The notes beneath the pieces were generated by a model, which was not told the DNA's origin, searched no databases, and saw nothing but the letters and a program-made list of their open reading frames with translations. Shown here in pieces: positions 17,614 to 28,013 of a stretch of DNA of 64,000 bases; position 1 is the first letter of the stretch, and each line of letters begins with the position of its first letter. This DNA comes from Acinetobacter junii CIP 64.5 (GTDB lineage: Bacteria > Pseudomonadota > Gammaproteobacteria > Pseudomonadales > Moraxellaceae). Both the position numbers and the translations under genes were made by a program. The DNA lies in NCBI RefSeq assembly GCF_000368765.1, contig NZ_KB849655.1:1705653-1769652 (forward strand). The letters are read 5' to 3'.

Positions 17614-19313
17614 TATTGTTTTAAATGCACAACCTGTAATTGTAGACTGACATTTCCATTAAAAACATTACGCTCCAAGGTATAGACCAAATCAACAAAA
17701 CCCTGCATTGGATTAAACTCAAAACGGTCAACCGCATTAAATGCAATTGCATCAATCGACTGTGTACCAAGTGAAAGTTTTAACTTGAGATGCTGATCTT
17801 TCAACCAGCGATAATCAATGACTTTGAATGTTCCTTGAAATTGTGGAAATGGAAATTTTTGTCCCCATGGGCCCATTTGTTCAATCCAATCCACTGTAGA
17901 TAGATCTAAAGCGTTCTCAGGCAATTCACCATCTGTCCAAATCGTTGCATGAAACAATTCAGCATCCATTTCAGCAATTGTCTGAATAAATAGCTGTTTG
18001 AACTCATTAAAATGTGCTTTTTTGAGCGTCAAACCCGCTGCCGCTGCATGCCCACCAAAATGAGTCACAAGATGCGGATATTGCTCTGCGACATGTTCAA
18101 TCATATCGCGGATATGAATCCCATCAATAGAACGTGCAGATCCCTTAATATGAATACCATCTTCATCGGGGGCAAAAACTAAACTCGGACGATGAAACTG
18201 CTCCTTTAAACGTCCAGCGACAATCCCAATTACACCTTGATGCCACTGTTCGTCATACATCACGATAGCGGGCGGAATTTGATCTGTTTCAAGTTGAACG
18301 TTTTGCAAAGCAATTAATGCTTGTTGCTTCATTTCAGTTTCAACTTGGCGTCGCTCAACATTTAACTGATTGAGTTGCTGTGCCAGTGGATAAGCTGTTG
18401 CCATATCCTCCGCGAGTAAGCATTCGATCCCAATTCTCATACTTTCCATACGACCAGCAGCATTGATTCTCGGTCCTAAGACGAAACCCAAATCTTGTGC
18501 TCGCAAAGTTGAAGCCTCTCGACCTGCGACGTCAAGTAGCGCGAGAATACCTGCCCGACATTGGTTTTGCTGAATACGTTTTAGACCTGCATCAATCAAA
18601 ATACGATTGTTATAATCCAAACTTGCAACATCCGCATAAGTACCTAAAGCAACCAAATCCAAGTATTGAGACACTTTGCTAGTACTTTTATTTTGCTGAC
18701 TACGGTGAGTTGCCAATTTTGCTAAGACATAGAAAGCAACGCCAACCCCCGCCAGTGACTTACTCGAAAAGTCACAATCCAACTGATTAGGATTAACCAC
18801 AGCTTCCGCACTTGGTTTTGGCTTAGTGGTCAGGTGATGATCTGTAATGATCACCTGCATCCCCAGTGCTTGAGCGACCTCAACACCTGCATGGCTTGAA
18901 ATTCCATTATCAACGGTAATCAATAAATCTGGGCGATAAGTCTGGGCTGCTAACTCTGCAATCTTAGGTGTTAAACCATAACCATATTTAAATCGATCAG
19001 GAACAAGATACTCAACTCTTGCTCCCATCTCTCGAAGTACGAGAACCATCAAAGCCGTACTGGTTGCACCATCAGCATCATAATCTCCCACAATCACGAT
19101 TTGTAATTGACGATCAATTGCTTGATCAATGATTTCTACAGCTCGATCCAAATCTTTTAGATTGGGTGCAAGCAGATGTTTAAGCTTCAGTTCTAGTTCT
19201 TGCTCTGAGGCAACACCACGTCGTGCCAAAATCTCGGCAATAAACGTTGGCACGCCCTGAAACTGTTCAGGGCGTGTGAGTAATGGTCTTTCTAAAATTT
19301 GAATTTTTGTCAT
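17613..19313 (-). CDS. recJ: Single-strand-specific 5'-3' exonuclease RecJ
   Basis: A 566-aa DHH-family nuclease acting in RecF-pathway recombination, base-excision and mismatch repair. Motif I is VIVGDYDADGATSTAL (near residue 75), the DHH motif is in VIITDHHLTTKP (near 158), and the DHHA1 glycine motif is HFGGHAAAAGLTL (near 425). The C-terminal OB-like region completes a full-length protein. Its ATG directly abuts the pdxH stop, so it is the last gene of a glmM-pdxH-recJ operon. Confidence 0.95.
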   Translation of the reverse strand: MTKIQILERPLLTRPEQFQGVPTFIAEILARRGVASEQELELKLKHLLAPNLKDLDRAVEIIDQAIDRQLQIVIVGDYDADGATSTALMVLVLREMGARVEYLVPDRFKYGYGLTPKIAELAAQTYRPDLLITVDNGISSHAGVEVAQALGMQVIITDHHLTTKPKPSAEAVVNPNQLDCDFSSKSLAGVGVAFYVLAKLATHRSQQNKSTSKVSQYLDLVALGTYADVASLDYNNRILIDAGLKRIQQNQCRAGILALLDVAGREASTLRAQDLGFVLGPRINAAGRMESMRIGIECLLAEDMATAYPLAQQLNQLNVERRQVETEMKQQALIALQNVQLETDQIPPAIVMYDEQWHQGVIGIVAGRLKEQFHRPSLVFAPDEDGIHIKGSARSIDGIHIRDMIEHVAEQYPHLVTHFGGHAAAAGLTLKKAHFNEFKQLFIQTIAEMDAELFHATIWTDGELPENALDLSTVDWIEQMGPWGQKFPFPQFQGTFKVIDYRWLKDQHLKLKLSLGTQSIDAIAFNAVDRFEFNPMQGFVDLVYTLERNVFNGNVSLQLQVVHLKQ

Positions 19314-19970
19314 TTATGGCATCAATCGTTGAACAACCCAAACCTGATCTGTTCTTTCATAACTCAAACGATCATGTAAACGATTTGGTCGACCTTGCCA
19401 AAACTCATAATAATCTGCTTCTAAACGATAACCGCCCCAAAATACAGGTTTAGCAAGCTCCTCTTGATCGCCCACTTGCTGCTGCAAGTCCTCAAAACGA
19501 GACTGTAATGCTTCACGATCAGCAATCACACCACTTTGAGGTGTACTGATATGTGCTGCAATCTGACTGTCACGTGGGCGTTTATGGTAATAGTCGGTTG
19601 ATTCCTGTTCAGAAATCTTAGTCACCTTTCCACTAATCCGCACTTGTCGTTCCAAACTCGGCCAATAAAACAATAACTCAGCGTATGGATTTTCCGCGAG
19701 ATCCAAACCTTTTTGACTATCGTAATTGGTGTAGAAATCGTATCCGTTTTCAGTCGCTCCACGGAGTAAAACCGTACGAACATGTGGTCGACCTAGTCGA
19801 TTAGCTGTTGCCAACGACATTGCGTACGGTTCATGCAAATTTGCAGCTAAGGCGTGATTAAACCAGTTTAAAAATTGAAGATGAGGATCATGACTGATTT
19901 GAGACTCATGCAACTCACCTTGCTCATAGCTTAAACGTAGTTCACTCAAATCTTTAATAACATCGTTCAT
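19314..19970 (-). CDS. pdxH: Pyridoxamine 5'-phosphate oxidase
   Basis: A 218-aa FMN-dependent oxidase that makes pyridoxal 5'-phosphate from pyridoxine or pyridoxamine phosphate. Visible are the FMN-binding stretch RTVLLRGATENGYDFYTNYDSQKG, the substrate loop YYHKRPRDSQIAAHIS, and the C-terminal WQGRPNRLHDR...WVVQRLMP signature. ATG 19970 is chosen over GTG 19979 because AAAGGTGA lies 6 bp upstream. It sits 12 bp after glmM and abuts recJ. Confidence 0.95.
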   Translation of the reverse strand: MNDVIKDLSELRLSYEQGELHESQISHDPHLQFLNWFNHALAANLHEPYAMSLATANRLGRPHVRTVLLRGATENGYDFYTNYDSQKGLDLAENPYAELLFYWPSLERQVRISGKVTKISEQESTDYYHKRPRDSQIAAHISTPQSGVIADREALQSRFEDLQQQVGDQEELAKPVFWGGYRLEADYYEFWQGRPNRLHDRLSYERTDQVWVVQRLMP

Positions 19971-19982
19971 TCTTGTCACCTT

Positions 19983-21320
19983 TTAAGCAGCTTGTGCTTG
20001 AGCTCGGACCGCTTCTGCTAAGTGATTTGCCAAGGCTTCAACTTCTTCCAATTGATCACCTTCCACCATGACACGAATCACAGGCTCAGTACCTGATTTA
20101 CGAATCAAAATACGTCCACGACCTTCAAGTTGTTTTTCGGCTTTATCAAATTCAGCAACTAAGGCTGGGATAGAATATGGGTCGAGCATTTGCTGCAAAC
20201 GAACATTTACCAACACTTGAGGGAATAAAACAAAATCTTCAACCAATTCATGCAAAGCTTTACTTTGCTCTACCATGACAGTGAGCACTTGCAATGCAGC
20301 AATAATAGCATCGCCTGTCGTGCTCTTATCAAGGGTCAAGATATGACCAGATGGTTCACCACCAATCACCCAATTATTTTCTTCAAGTGCCTGTAATACA
20401 TAACGGTCACCGACTTTAGCTCGTACAAAATTGACATTTGCTTTTGCTAAAGCCAACTCAAGTGCCATATTACTCATCACTGTACCCACAATACCCGCAG
20501 GTTTATGACTTGCTTGAGTCGCCAGAATATACAGAATATGGTCACCATCAACCAATTGACCGTGTTTATCAACCATCACGACACGATCTGCATCACCATC
20601 AAAAGCAATACCTAGATCTGCTTGTTGCTCTACAACGGCTTTCTGCAATAGTTCAGGATGCGTTGAGCCACAGTTTTCATTGATGTTTAAACCATCAGGC
20701 TCATTAAATAATGGAATCACCTTCGCACCCAACTCACGGAATACAGAAGGTCCAACGCTGTAGGCTGCACCATTTGCACAATCGACAACAATTTTTAAAT
20801 TTCGTAAGTCAAAATGATATGGGAAAGTTGATTTGCAGAACTCGATATAACGACCATTGGCATCTTTGACACGAACGCTTTTACCCAAATTAGCCGTATC
20901 TTCAATGATCAAATCTTTTTCTAATTCTTGATTGATTTCTTCTTGCAAAGAATCTGGTAGCTTTTTGCCTTCACTTGAAAAGAATTTAATTCCATTATCA
21001 AAATAAGGATTATGTGAAGCAGAAATCACAATACCCGCATGGGCATGGAGGGCACGTGTTAAATGCGCAATCGCAGGTGTCGGCAATGGACCTAGTAAGT
21101 GAACATACACTCCTGCTGCATTCAAACCTGCTTGCAAAGCAGCTTCCAAAATATAGCCCGATAATCGCGTATCTTTCCCCAATACAACAATCGGTTTATT
21201 TTTGGGACTGTTTCGTTTCAACACCTTGCCCGCAGCAAAACCTAATTTTAATGCAAACTCAGGAGTAATGGGCATTTGTCCAAACTTGCCACGAATTCCA
21301 TCAGTTCCAAAATAGCTCAT
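19983..21320 (-). CDS. glmM: Phosphoglucosamine mutase
   Basis: A 445-aa alpha-D-phosphohexomutase that interconverts glucosamine-6-P and glucosamine-1-P for peptidoglycan and LPS precursors. The active-site phosphoserine Ser102 lies in [18 protein letters not shown], the Mg2+ loop is [11 protein letters not shown] (near 240), the sugar-binding loop is GGEPSGH (near 325), and the C-terminal phosphate loop is [15 protein letters not shown]. Full length. First gene of glmM-pdxH-recJ. Confidence 0.96.
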   Translation of the reverse strand: MSYFGTDGIRGKFGQMPITPEFALKLGFAAGKVLKRNSPKNKPIVVLGKDTRLSGYILEAALQAGLNAAGVYVHLLGPLPTPAIAHLTRALHAHAGIVISASHNPYFDNGIKFFSSEGKKLPDSLQEEINQELEKDLIIEDTANLGKSVRVKDANGRYIEFCKSTFPYHFDLRNLKIVVDCANGAAYSVGPSVFRELGAKVIPLFNEPDGLNINENCGSTHPELLQKAVVEQQADLGIAFDGDADRVVMVDKHGQLVDGDHILYILATQASHKPAGIVGTVMSNMALELALAKANVNFVRAKVGDRYVLQALEENNWVIGGEPSGHILTLDKSTTGDAIIAALQVLTVMVEQSKALHELVEDFVLFPQVLVNVRLQQMLDPYSIPALVAEFDKAEKQLEGRGRILIRKSGTEPVIRVMVEGDQLEEVEALANHLAEAVRAQAQAA

Positions 21321-21395
21321 CTTCTACTCACTTTCTTATCTTTTATATGACCTTTAGTCATAGCTTTTTTACCCGTTTCACTTTACACCAAAACG

Positions 21396-21424
21396 AAAAA
21401 ACCGTCAGCGAACTGACGGTTTTT
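21396..21424 (-). terminator. Terminator of guaB
   Basis: Stem AAAAACCGTCAG/CTGACGGTTTTT with a 4-nt loop. The flanking A run reads as T on the minus strand. It isolates guaB from the downstream glmM operon. Confidence 0.85.
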
Positions 21425-21446
21425 CTATCGGTAAAATTACGAAATA

Positions 21447-22940
<1,494 letters not shown>

Positions 22941-23052
22941 CTATTATAAACAAATTTCAGGGTGATTTTCATTTTCTATGATGAAAATTATTTGAGAAAA
23001 GCTGTTGATCGATATATCAACTGCTTCAAAAACTCAATTTAAGCTATCGCAA

Positions 23053-23418
23053 TCAACAGACTTGATCATAATCTTCATTATTTTCTGAGTCTTGTTGTTC
23101 AATATCTATCAACGGGATCAGATTGTATTTCAGCCTTGCTTTATTGCATTGTTCATCCGCAATTTTCACTTCTTTACAAGTTGTGCTTCGAGCATGATAT
23201 ATCGAACAACTCACACGCGTTCCAACCTCACCTTCAAGAGCAATGCATTTGGGCTGTGATTGGTTGGTTCCCTTCATACAAGAATAAATAGCTGTGAGTG
23301 GTTCAACCATAGTTTCAGGGATATATTCAGCTTCAGCCCAATAAAATGAAACTCGATAATTCGCGCAGCATGCACCACAAGTCATACATGCATCTGGCGT
23401 TGCAATTTGAGACAACAT
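23053..23418 (-). CDS. YkgJ-type cysteine-cluster protein
   Basis: A 121-aa protein with the zinc- or iron-cluster cysteines of the CxxCxxCC (YkgJ/UPF0153) family: CMTCGACCANYRVSF near residue 15, then CMKG, CIALEG, CSIYHARSTTC and a final KEVKIADEQCNKAR. The function of the family is not established. About 135 bp separate its start from the upstream beta-lactamase-fold gene on the same strand, so co-transcription is possible but not shown. Confidence 0.82.
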   Translation of the reverse strand: MLSQIATPDACMTCGACCANYRVSFYWAEAEYIPETMVEPLTAIYSCMKGTNQSQPKCIALEGEVGTRVSCSIYHARSTTCKEVKIADEQCNKARLKYNLIPLIDIEQQDSENNEDYDQVC

Positions 23419-23553
23419 TTTTTTAAAATTCTCGTTATCAAAACCAATTCCTTTGCAACGAGAATCCTAAAAAAAGTCATTCTGAAAAACAATATTGCCT
23501 ATAAATTTTTTATGCAATCATGCGTCGATTTTGCTAAATCACCTACATCCCAA

Positions 23554-24354
23554 TTAGGTTGTTGGGCAGCTAAATACGTATTCGTTCATCAGATCAACAC
23601 CGCATTCAAGTGTTTCAATCCAATCAAGAAATTGATTGATCATTTCTTTACCGACAAATGCCGTACCATGCTGTGGAACAATCATATCAATATCCATTTG
23701 ACGAACCATATTGACCCATAAACGTATCACTTTGTTGGAACACATATAGCGTTGGTGAAAGCCTTTCATTTTTTTAATATGCGCTTCAAAGTCGACAATC
23801 GGCAGACTAGCATCTTCAACAATTGATGCGCCCATATCACCTGAGAAAAGAATCTTTGCAGTTGGGTCATAAAACTGAAAATTCCCGACGGAATGTAAGA
23901 AATGCGCAGGAACTGCAATAATCGCCGACTCTCCCAAAGGAATAACTTGACCTGTATCAGGGAGTTCAATCAAACGCTCTTCCCAATTGCCTTTCATTCG
24001 ATCACTCATAAAAGCAGAATTGAGATGGGGTAAGAAACGTGCCCATAGCTTAGATGCAACGACTTTAGCATCGGTATAGACCAACCAACGTGGCATCGAA
24101 GTGATAATGTCAGGATCTTGATGCGAAGCCATCACATAATCTAGATTCTTCAATTTGGTATAGCGATTAAGTTCCATTGTGAGCGGGACATAAGTCAAAT
24201 CACCACCTGGATCTAAGACAGCTGCACGATCATGATCAATAATTAAAAACTGGTTGGCTTGAATTCCCTCACCTTTTACCAAACTGGTAAAACTAATACA
24301 TTTATGCTTACCATTATCGAATAATATCTGTGATGTTGTCCTTTCAAAGCTCAT
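23554..24354 (-). CDS. MBL-fold protein with ODP-like (diiron) domain
   Basis: A 266-aa metallo-beta-lactamase-fold protein. The metal-binding strand-loop reads MASHQDPDIITSMPRWL (near 95-112) instead of the hydrolase HxHxDH, which resembles the oxygen-binding diiron (FprA-like) branch. Further ligand candidates are His in VPAHFLHSVGNFQFYD, Asp in LFSGDMGASIVED, and the C-terminal His in VPQHGTAF. No flavodoxin domain follows, so it is a stand-alone ODP-type domain, possibly a redox or O2/NO sensor. Function is unknown. Confidence 0.75.
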   Translation of the reverse strand: MSFERTTSQILFDNGKHKCISFTSLVKGEGIQANQFLIIDHDRAAVLDPGGDLTYVPLTMELNRYTKLKNLDYVMASHQDPDIITSMPRWLVYTDAKVVASKLWARFLPHLNSAFMSDRMKGNWEERLIELPDTGQVIPLGESAIIAVPAHFLHSVGNFQFYDPTAKILFSGDMGASIVEDASLPIVDFEAHIKKMKGFHQRYMCSNKVIRLWVNMVRQMDIDMIVPQHGTAFVGKEMINQFLDWIETLECGVDLMNEYVFSCPTT

Positions 24355-24514
24355 AGCAACCCCATAAAAATCTTTAAATATGAATTATTTTAATTCCATA
24401 ATAAAATAATGGGATTAAGTTCATGTTTCAATCGAATGTTGGATATTTATCGTAATTTTTAAAAAAATTCTTTTTCGATATATTTATTGGATTTAACACG
24501 CCTAAGCTATAAAA

Positions 24515-24533
24515 TATAATAATTCTCATTAGC
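24515..24533 (+). promoter_or_regulatory. Fur-box-like site
   Basis: The 19-mer here matches the classical Fur consensus (GATAATGATAATCATTATC) at 14 of 19 positions and lies 35 bp before the receptor start, overlapping the likely promoter. It supports iron-repressed expression. Confidence 0.55.
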
Positions 24534-24567
24534 ATCTTTATTGATCTGCCCTTTCTTGGAAATTTCT

Positions 24568-26697
24568 ATGCTCTTTACGCGCCCCACTTTACTTGCAACC
24601 TTTATTTTGAGCCATATAACAAGCGCTGCTTATGCAACTGAAGATCAAAGCAATATCCTTCCAACAATTTCCATCAAAGCTCAACAAGATAAAAACAATG
24701 ATTATGTGGCGACACAAGCAACATCCACTTTGAAATCAAATGCGCCATTATTTAAAACCGCACAGTCTGTTACGGTGATTACCCAAGAACAATTACAACA
24801 AAAACAAGCTCAAACTTTGGCTGAAGCCCTAAATGGTGTTGCAGGGGTCGTCTCAGGGCAACTCGGAAAACGGGGTTGGGATGATTTTATTATTCGTGGG
24901 CAAACTTCGTCTGATCAGGTCTTTATTGATGGGTTACGTCAAGGTCAAAGTACCTTTGTTGCTACTGAAATTTCAGGTATGGATCAAGTTCAAGTTTTAA
25001 AAGGGCCTGCATCGGTTAACTTTGGTTTAGTTCAACCTGGTGGCATGGTGAACATGGTCACCAAACGCCCACAAGCCGAGAGCTTTTACCGCAGCGCTAT
25101 CACCTACGGCTCTCATCAACTCAAGCAAGCAACATTCGATATCAACTACAGTCCGAATGAAAGTGAGAAAGGTGCTTTTCGCTTAAATAGTCGCATCTCT
25201 GATCAAAATGATCCGACTGACTTTGTTTATTTTAAAAACTACTATATCTCACCTTCTTATAATTTTGATTTAGGCGATAAAACCGATTTATCAGTGATTG
25301 CCAGCTATCAACATCGTGAATATCTACGACAACAAGGTTTACCAGTCTTAGGTACATTATTAAATAATCCAAATGGCGCATTGAATCCCAAACTATTGAT
25401 TAGTGAACCATCACATGGCGCTTATGAGGCCGATGTCTATCGTATAGGTTATAATTTCGCACATCGTTTTGAAAATGACTGGCAATTTAAACAAAACTTT
25501 GCAGTACAAAAAACAGAAATGCTTGGACCCGCAGTATTTGCTGCAACAGGTAAAAACTTTTGGGCAAAAAATGAAGAAGGTAAAATTGATTACACCACAA
25601 TCCAACGACAAGGGCGTTATCAAGATGTCGATAACTTAAATTTTTCTATCGATAATCAACTGCAAAAAACATTAAATTTCGGCAATACCTCATATGAAAT
25701 CACATTGGGAGTTGATGCCATGCAAGAAAAAAGTGATTACATCAATAACCGTTGTACAGTGGGTAATTTGAATCTCTATCAACCTGAATACAATATCAAG
25801 GTGACTTGCCCAGATATACCGACCAACCATGATATCAATCGTCTCAGATATACAGGTTTATATCTTCGTGATCGAATCGAATTGAATGATCAGCTGGTTT
25901 TGAATCTCGCAGGGCGACATGACTGGACTGAAACAACCACTCAAAATCTAGTTAAAAATACCGAAACAACCCAATCTGAGAATGCATTTACAGGTAATGC
26001 CTCTTTGCTTTACAGCATCAATGAAATCGCTGCACCTTATGTGAGTTATGCAACCTCATTCTTACCTGTAAGTGGTACGGATTTCCATGACCATGCCTTT
26101 AAACCCGAGAAAGGCAAGCAAATTGAAGTAGGTCTAAAACTACAAAGTCCAGATCAACGCATTCAAGGCAGTATCGCTTGGTTTGATTTACGTCGCCAAA
26201 ATGTTTCCGTGACTGATCCAATCAACACAGGTTTTAAAGTACAACGTGGTGAACAACTGACACGTGGAATCGAAACAGAGCTTGCAGCTCATTTATTTGA
26301 TCAACTCAAAATTACTGCTGCCTATACCTACACGCCTGATGCAGAAATAAGTAAAGATACTCAAGCTGAAAATATCGGATTAACGATAGATAATGTTCCA
26401 GAGCACAGTTATAGCTTATCTACACGCTATCGTTTTGAACCCAATTCAAATTTGGGTTGGTATGTAGGCGCTAGCTTTCGCGGTGAAAGTAAAAAAAGTG
26501 TCAATGGTTTAGCGATCGATCTTCCAAGCTATACCTTGTTTGATACTGAGGCAGGTTATGATGCCAAACACTGGGGTGCTCAACTGGCAATCCGCAATAT
26601 GTTTGATAAAGATTATTATGCTGGTGCGCTCAACGAGAACTTGGTTACTTTAGGCAATCCACGCCAAATTAATTTTACAGTGAAGTTTAATTATTAA
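24568..26697 (+). CDS. TonB-dependent siderophore receptor
   Basis: A 709-aa outer-membrane receptor of the FhuA/FpvA-type siderophore class. A signal peptide (MLFTRPTLLATFILSHITSAAYA) is followed by the TonB-box region and the plug domain (about 45-150: KTAQSVTVITQEQL, ALNGVAGVVSGQLGKRGWDDFIIRG, GPASVNFGLVQPGGMVNMVTKRP). The 22-strand barrel ends NPRQINFTVKFNY with terminal aromatic residue. ATG 24568 is chosen over TTG 24541, which would spoil the signal peptide. A Fur-box-like site precedes it. The siderophore is not identifiable, and no biosynthesis or transport genes adjoin, suggesting uptake of a foreign siderophore. Confidence 0.92.
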   Translation: MLFTRPTLLATFILSHITSAAYATEDQSNILPTISIKAQQDKNNDYVATQATSTLKSNAPLFKTAQSVTVITQEQLQQKQAQTLAEALNGVAGVVSGQLGKRGWDDFIIRGQTSSDQVFIDGLRQGQSTFVATEISGMDQVQVLKGPASVNFGLVQPGGMVNMVTKRPQAESFYRSAITYGSHQLKQATFDINYSPNESEKGAFRLNSRISDQNDPTDFVYFKNYYISPSYNFDLGDKTDLSVIASYQHREYLRQQGLPVLGTLLNNPNGALNPKLLISEPSHGAYEADVYRIGYNFAHRFENDWQFKQNFAVQKTEMLGPAVFAATGKNFWAKNEEGKIDYTTIQRQGRYQDVDNLNFSIDNQLQKTLNFGNTSYEITLGVDAMQEKSDYINNRCTVGNLNLYQPEYNIKVTCPDIPTNHDINRLRYTGLYLRDRIELNDQLVLNLAGRHDWTETTTQNLVKNTETTQSENAFTGNASLLYSINEIAAPYVSYATSFLPVSGTDFHDHAFKPEKGKQIEVGLKLQSPDQRIQGSIAWFDLRRQNVSVTDPINTGFKVQRGEQLTRGIETELAAHLFDQLKITAAYTYTPDAEISKDTQAENIGLTIDNVPEHSYSLSTRYRFEPNSNLGWYVGASFRGESKKSVNGLAIDLPSYTLFDTEAGYDAKHWGAQLAIRNMFDKDYYAGALNENLVTLGNPRQINFTVKFNY

Positions 26698-26711
26698 TTT
26701 TCTCTCGACAT

Positions 26712-26743
26712 AAAAAATGCACCTGCTCAACAACAGGTGCATG
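26712..26743. terminator. Terminator, receptor/GDT1 gene
   Basis: Stem ATGCACCTG/CAGGTGCAT (26717-26742) with an 8-nt loop. Six A on the left give a T run on the minus strand, so it mainly ends the exporter gene. Confidence 0.8.
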
Positions 26744-26754
26744 TTTGAATAAGA

Positions 26755-27333
26755 TTAAGCAAAATAATAATGCTGAACTAAGGTTGAAATACCTACCACC
26801 AAGAAAATCGCTGCACCGATTTTATGGATTAAAGAGATTGGTAATTTATCAGCCAACTTATTACCAATAAATACTGCTGGGGCATTTGCAAGCATCATCC
26901 CAACAGTAGTACCACACATGACCCAAAATACGCTGTCAAAACGTGCGGCTAAGGCAACAGTTGCAATTTGGGTTTTATCACCGATTTCGGCCAAGAAAAA
27001 TAAAATAAAGGTCGCGCCAAATACTCCAAATCTCTGCCATTTATTGATGCTTTCTGTTTCATCACCAAGTTCATCAGGGATCAACATCCAGATCGCCATC
27101 CCGATAAAACCAAGTGCAAGTATCCAAATCAAAATTTCAGGACTGAGAACGGTCGTAATCCATTGACCAAAAACAGCAGAAATACCGTGGTTAATCGTGG
27201 TTGCTAATAAAATTGCGATGAGGATTGGAACAGGTTTTCGGAAACGTGCTGCTAACAATAAAGCGAGTAATTGTGTCTTATCACCCATTTCAGCAAGGGC
27301 AACGATCGAAGTAGAGATGAGAAATTCATACAT
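26755..27333 (-). CDS. TMEM165/GDT1-family Mn2+ exporter
   Basis: A 192-aa inner-membrane transporter with two homologous halves. Each half carries the family signature E-x-G-D-K-(T): AEMGDKTQLLALLLAARF (about 14-31) and AEIGDKTQIATVALAARF (about 115-132). Six hydrophobic segments are visible, in two groups of three. Bacterial relatives (MneA/MntX type) export manganese. The Mn2+ riboswitch in the leader makes manganese the very likely substrate here. Monocistronic. Confidence 0.92.
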   Translation of the reverse strand: MYEFLISTSIVALAEMGDKTQLLALLLAARFRKPVPILIAILLATTINHGISAVFGQWITTVLSPEILIWILALGFIGMAIWMLIPDELGDETESINKWQRFGVFGATFILFFLAEIGDKTQIATVALAARFDSVFWVMCGTTVGMMLANAPAVFIGNKLADKLPISLIHKIGAAIFLVVGISTLVQHYYFA

Positions 27334-27344
27334 AATTGAATGCT

Positions 27345-27556
27345 CTGGCTAGCAATATATACCGATGATCTACCCCTCCTGCTAGCCAAAATCAATTAGA
27401 TTGATGCAGAGTGATAAATCAAAGGTCTTGCCAACAAAAGCACAGCTAAATAGCTGTTCTTGGTTCTTTGCTATGATGACCATGTTCTGTTGAACAATTA
27501 TGTTGATCATCACCTCTTTACTTTGCGTAAAGAGCGGCTACTCCCCAATGAAGTGT
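27345..27556 (-). ncRNA. yybP-ykoY manganese riboswitch
   Basis: Reading the minus strand, the conserved 5' core TTGGGGAGTAGCC (around 27549-27537) and the 3' core GGCAAGACCTTTG (around 27432-27420) frame the aptamer. These are the loops that chelate Mn2+ in the yybP-ykoY class. Downstream a perfect 9-bp stem, TGGCTAGCA/TGCTAGCCA (27346-27354 with 27380-27388), encloses the purine-rich AGGAGGGG in its loop just before the ATG at 27333. It is a plausible expression platform controlling translation. The placement before a Mn exporter matches the known use of this class. Confidence 0.88.
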
Positions 27557-27592
27557 TTTTATTCTATCAAAGAACTTTATTGTTTTGAATCT

Positions 27593-27880
27593 TTAAGTCC
27601 AAAATTTTTGGTAACTCCACATTAACAATCGAACCAGACCTAATAGCAGAGCTAAATAAACACTTATACCAACAAAACTAAAACCACCCCAACCACTGCT
27701 CGTATTTAAATTTTGTGCCTGATATTCCATCGCCATCACAATGGTTGCGACTAATAGTTCAATCCCCATCACAATATAAAGCACCCACTCTGATGGAAAA
27801 TGCAGAAAGCTCACCCATAATCCCATAAGCACAGAAACTAGCAGCAATAATGGCAACATGACTCTATAAATCGCAAACAT
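27593..27880 (-). CDS. Small inner-membrane protein, unknown function
   Basis: A 95-aa protein with three hydrophobic segments (about 5-27, 33-51, 65-90) separated by short polar turns (QAQNLNTSSGWGGF). I do not recognise a family. It stands between the riboswitch of the Mn exporter and aceF, on the same strand as both, with no shared promoter evident. The ATG is preceded by GAGGTGGAGA, a good ribosome-binding site, which supports it as a real gene. Confidence 0.65.
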   Translation of the reverse strand: MFAIYRVMLPLLLLVSVLMGLWVSFLHFPSEWVLYIVMGIELLVATIVMAMEYQAQNLNTSSGWGGFSFVGISVYLALLLGLVRLLMWSYQKFWT

Positions 27881-27965
27881 TTCTCCACCTCAAATTCAGT
27901 GCTTGATTCCCTCATTGCTCATTTTCAAATTGATAGCAAATAAAGTAACGTTTTTCTATATTCAA

Positions 27966-27992
27966 TAAAAAGAAAACCCCGCCTGAGCGAGG
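27966..27992 (-). terminator. Terminator of aceEF
   Basis: On the minus strand CCTCGC pairs with GGCGGGG (one T-G) around a short loop, followed by TTTTCTTTTTATT. Confidence 0.75.
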
Positions 27993-28013
27993 TATTCTTA
28001 AATCAATTATTCG

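Noticed and set aside
23407..23721. 104-codon plus-strand ORF between the cysteine-cluster and MBL genes
   Set aside because: Mostly antisense to the MBL gene; composition is that of a shadow frame.
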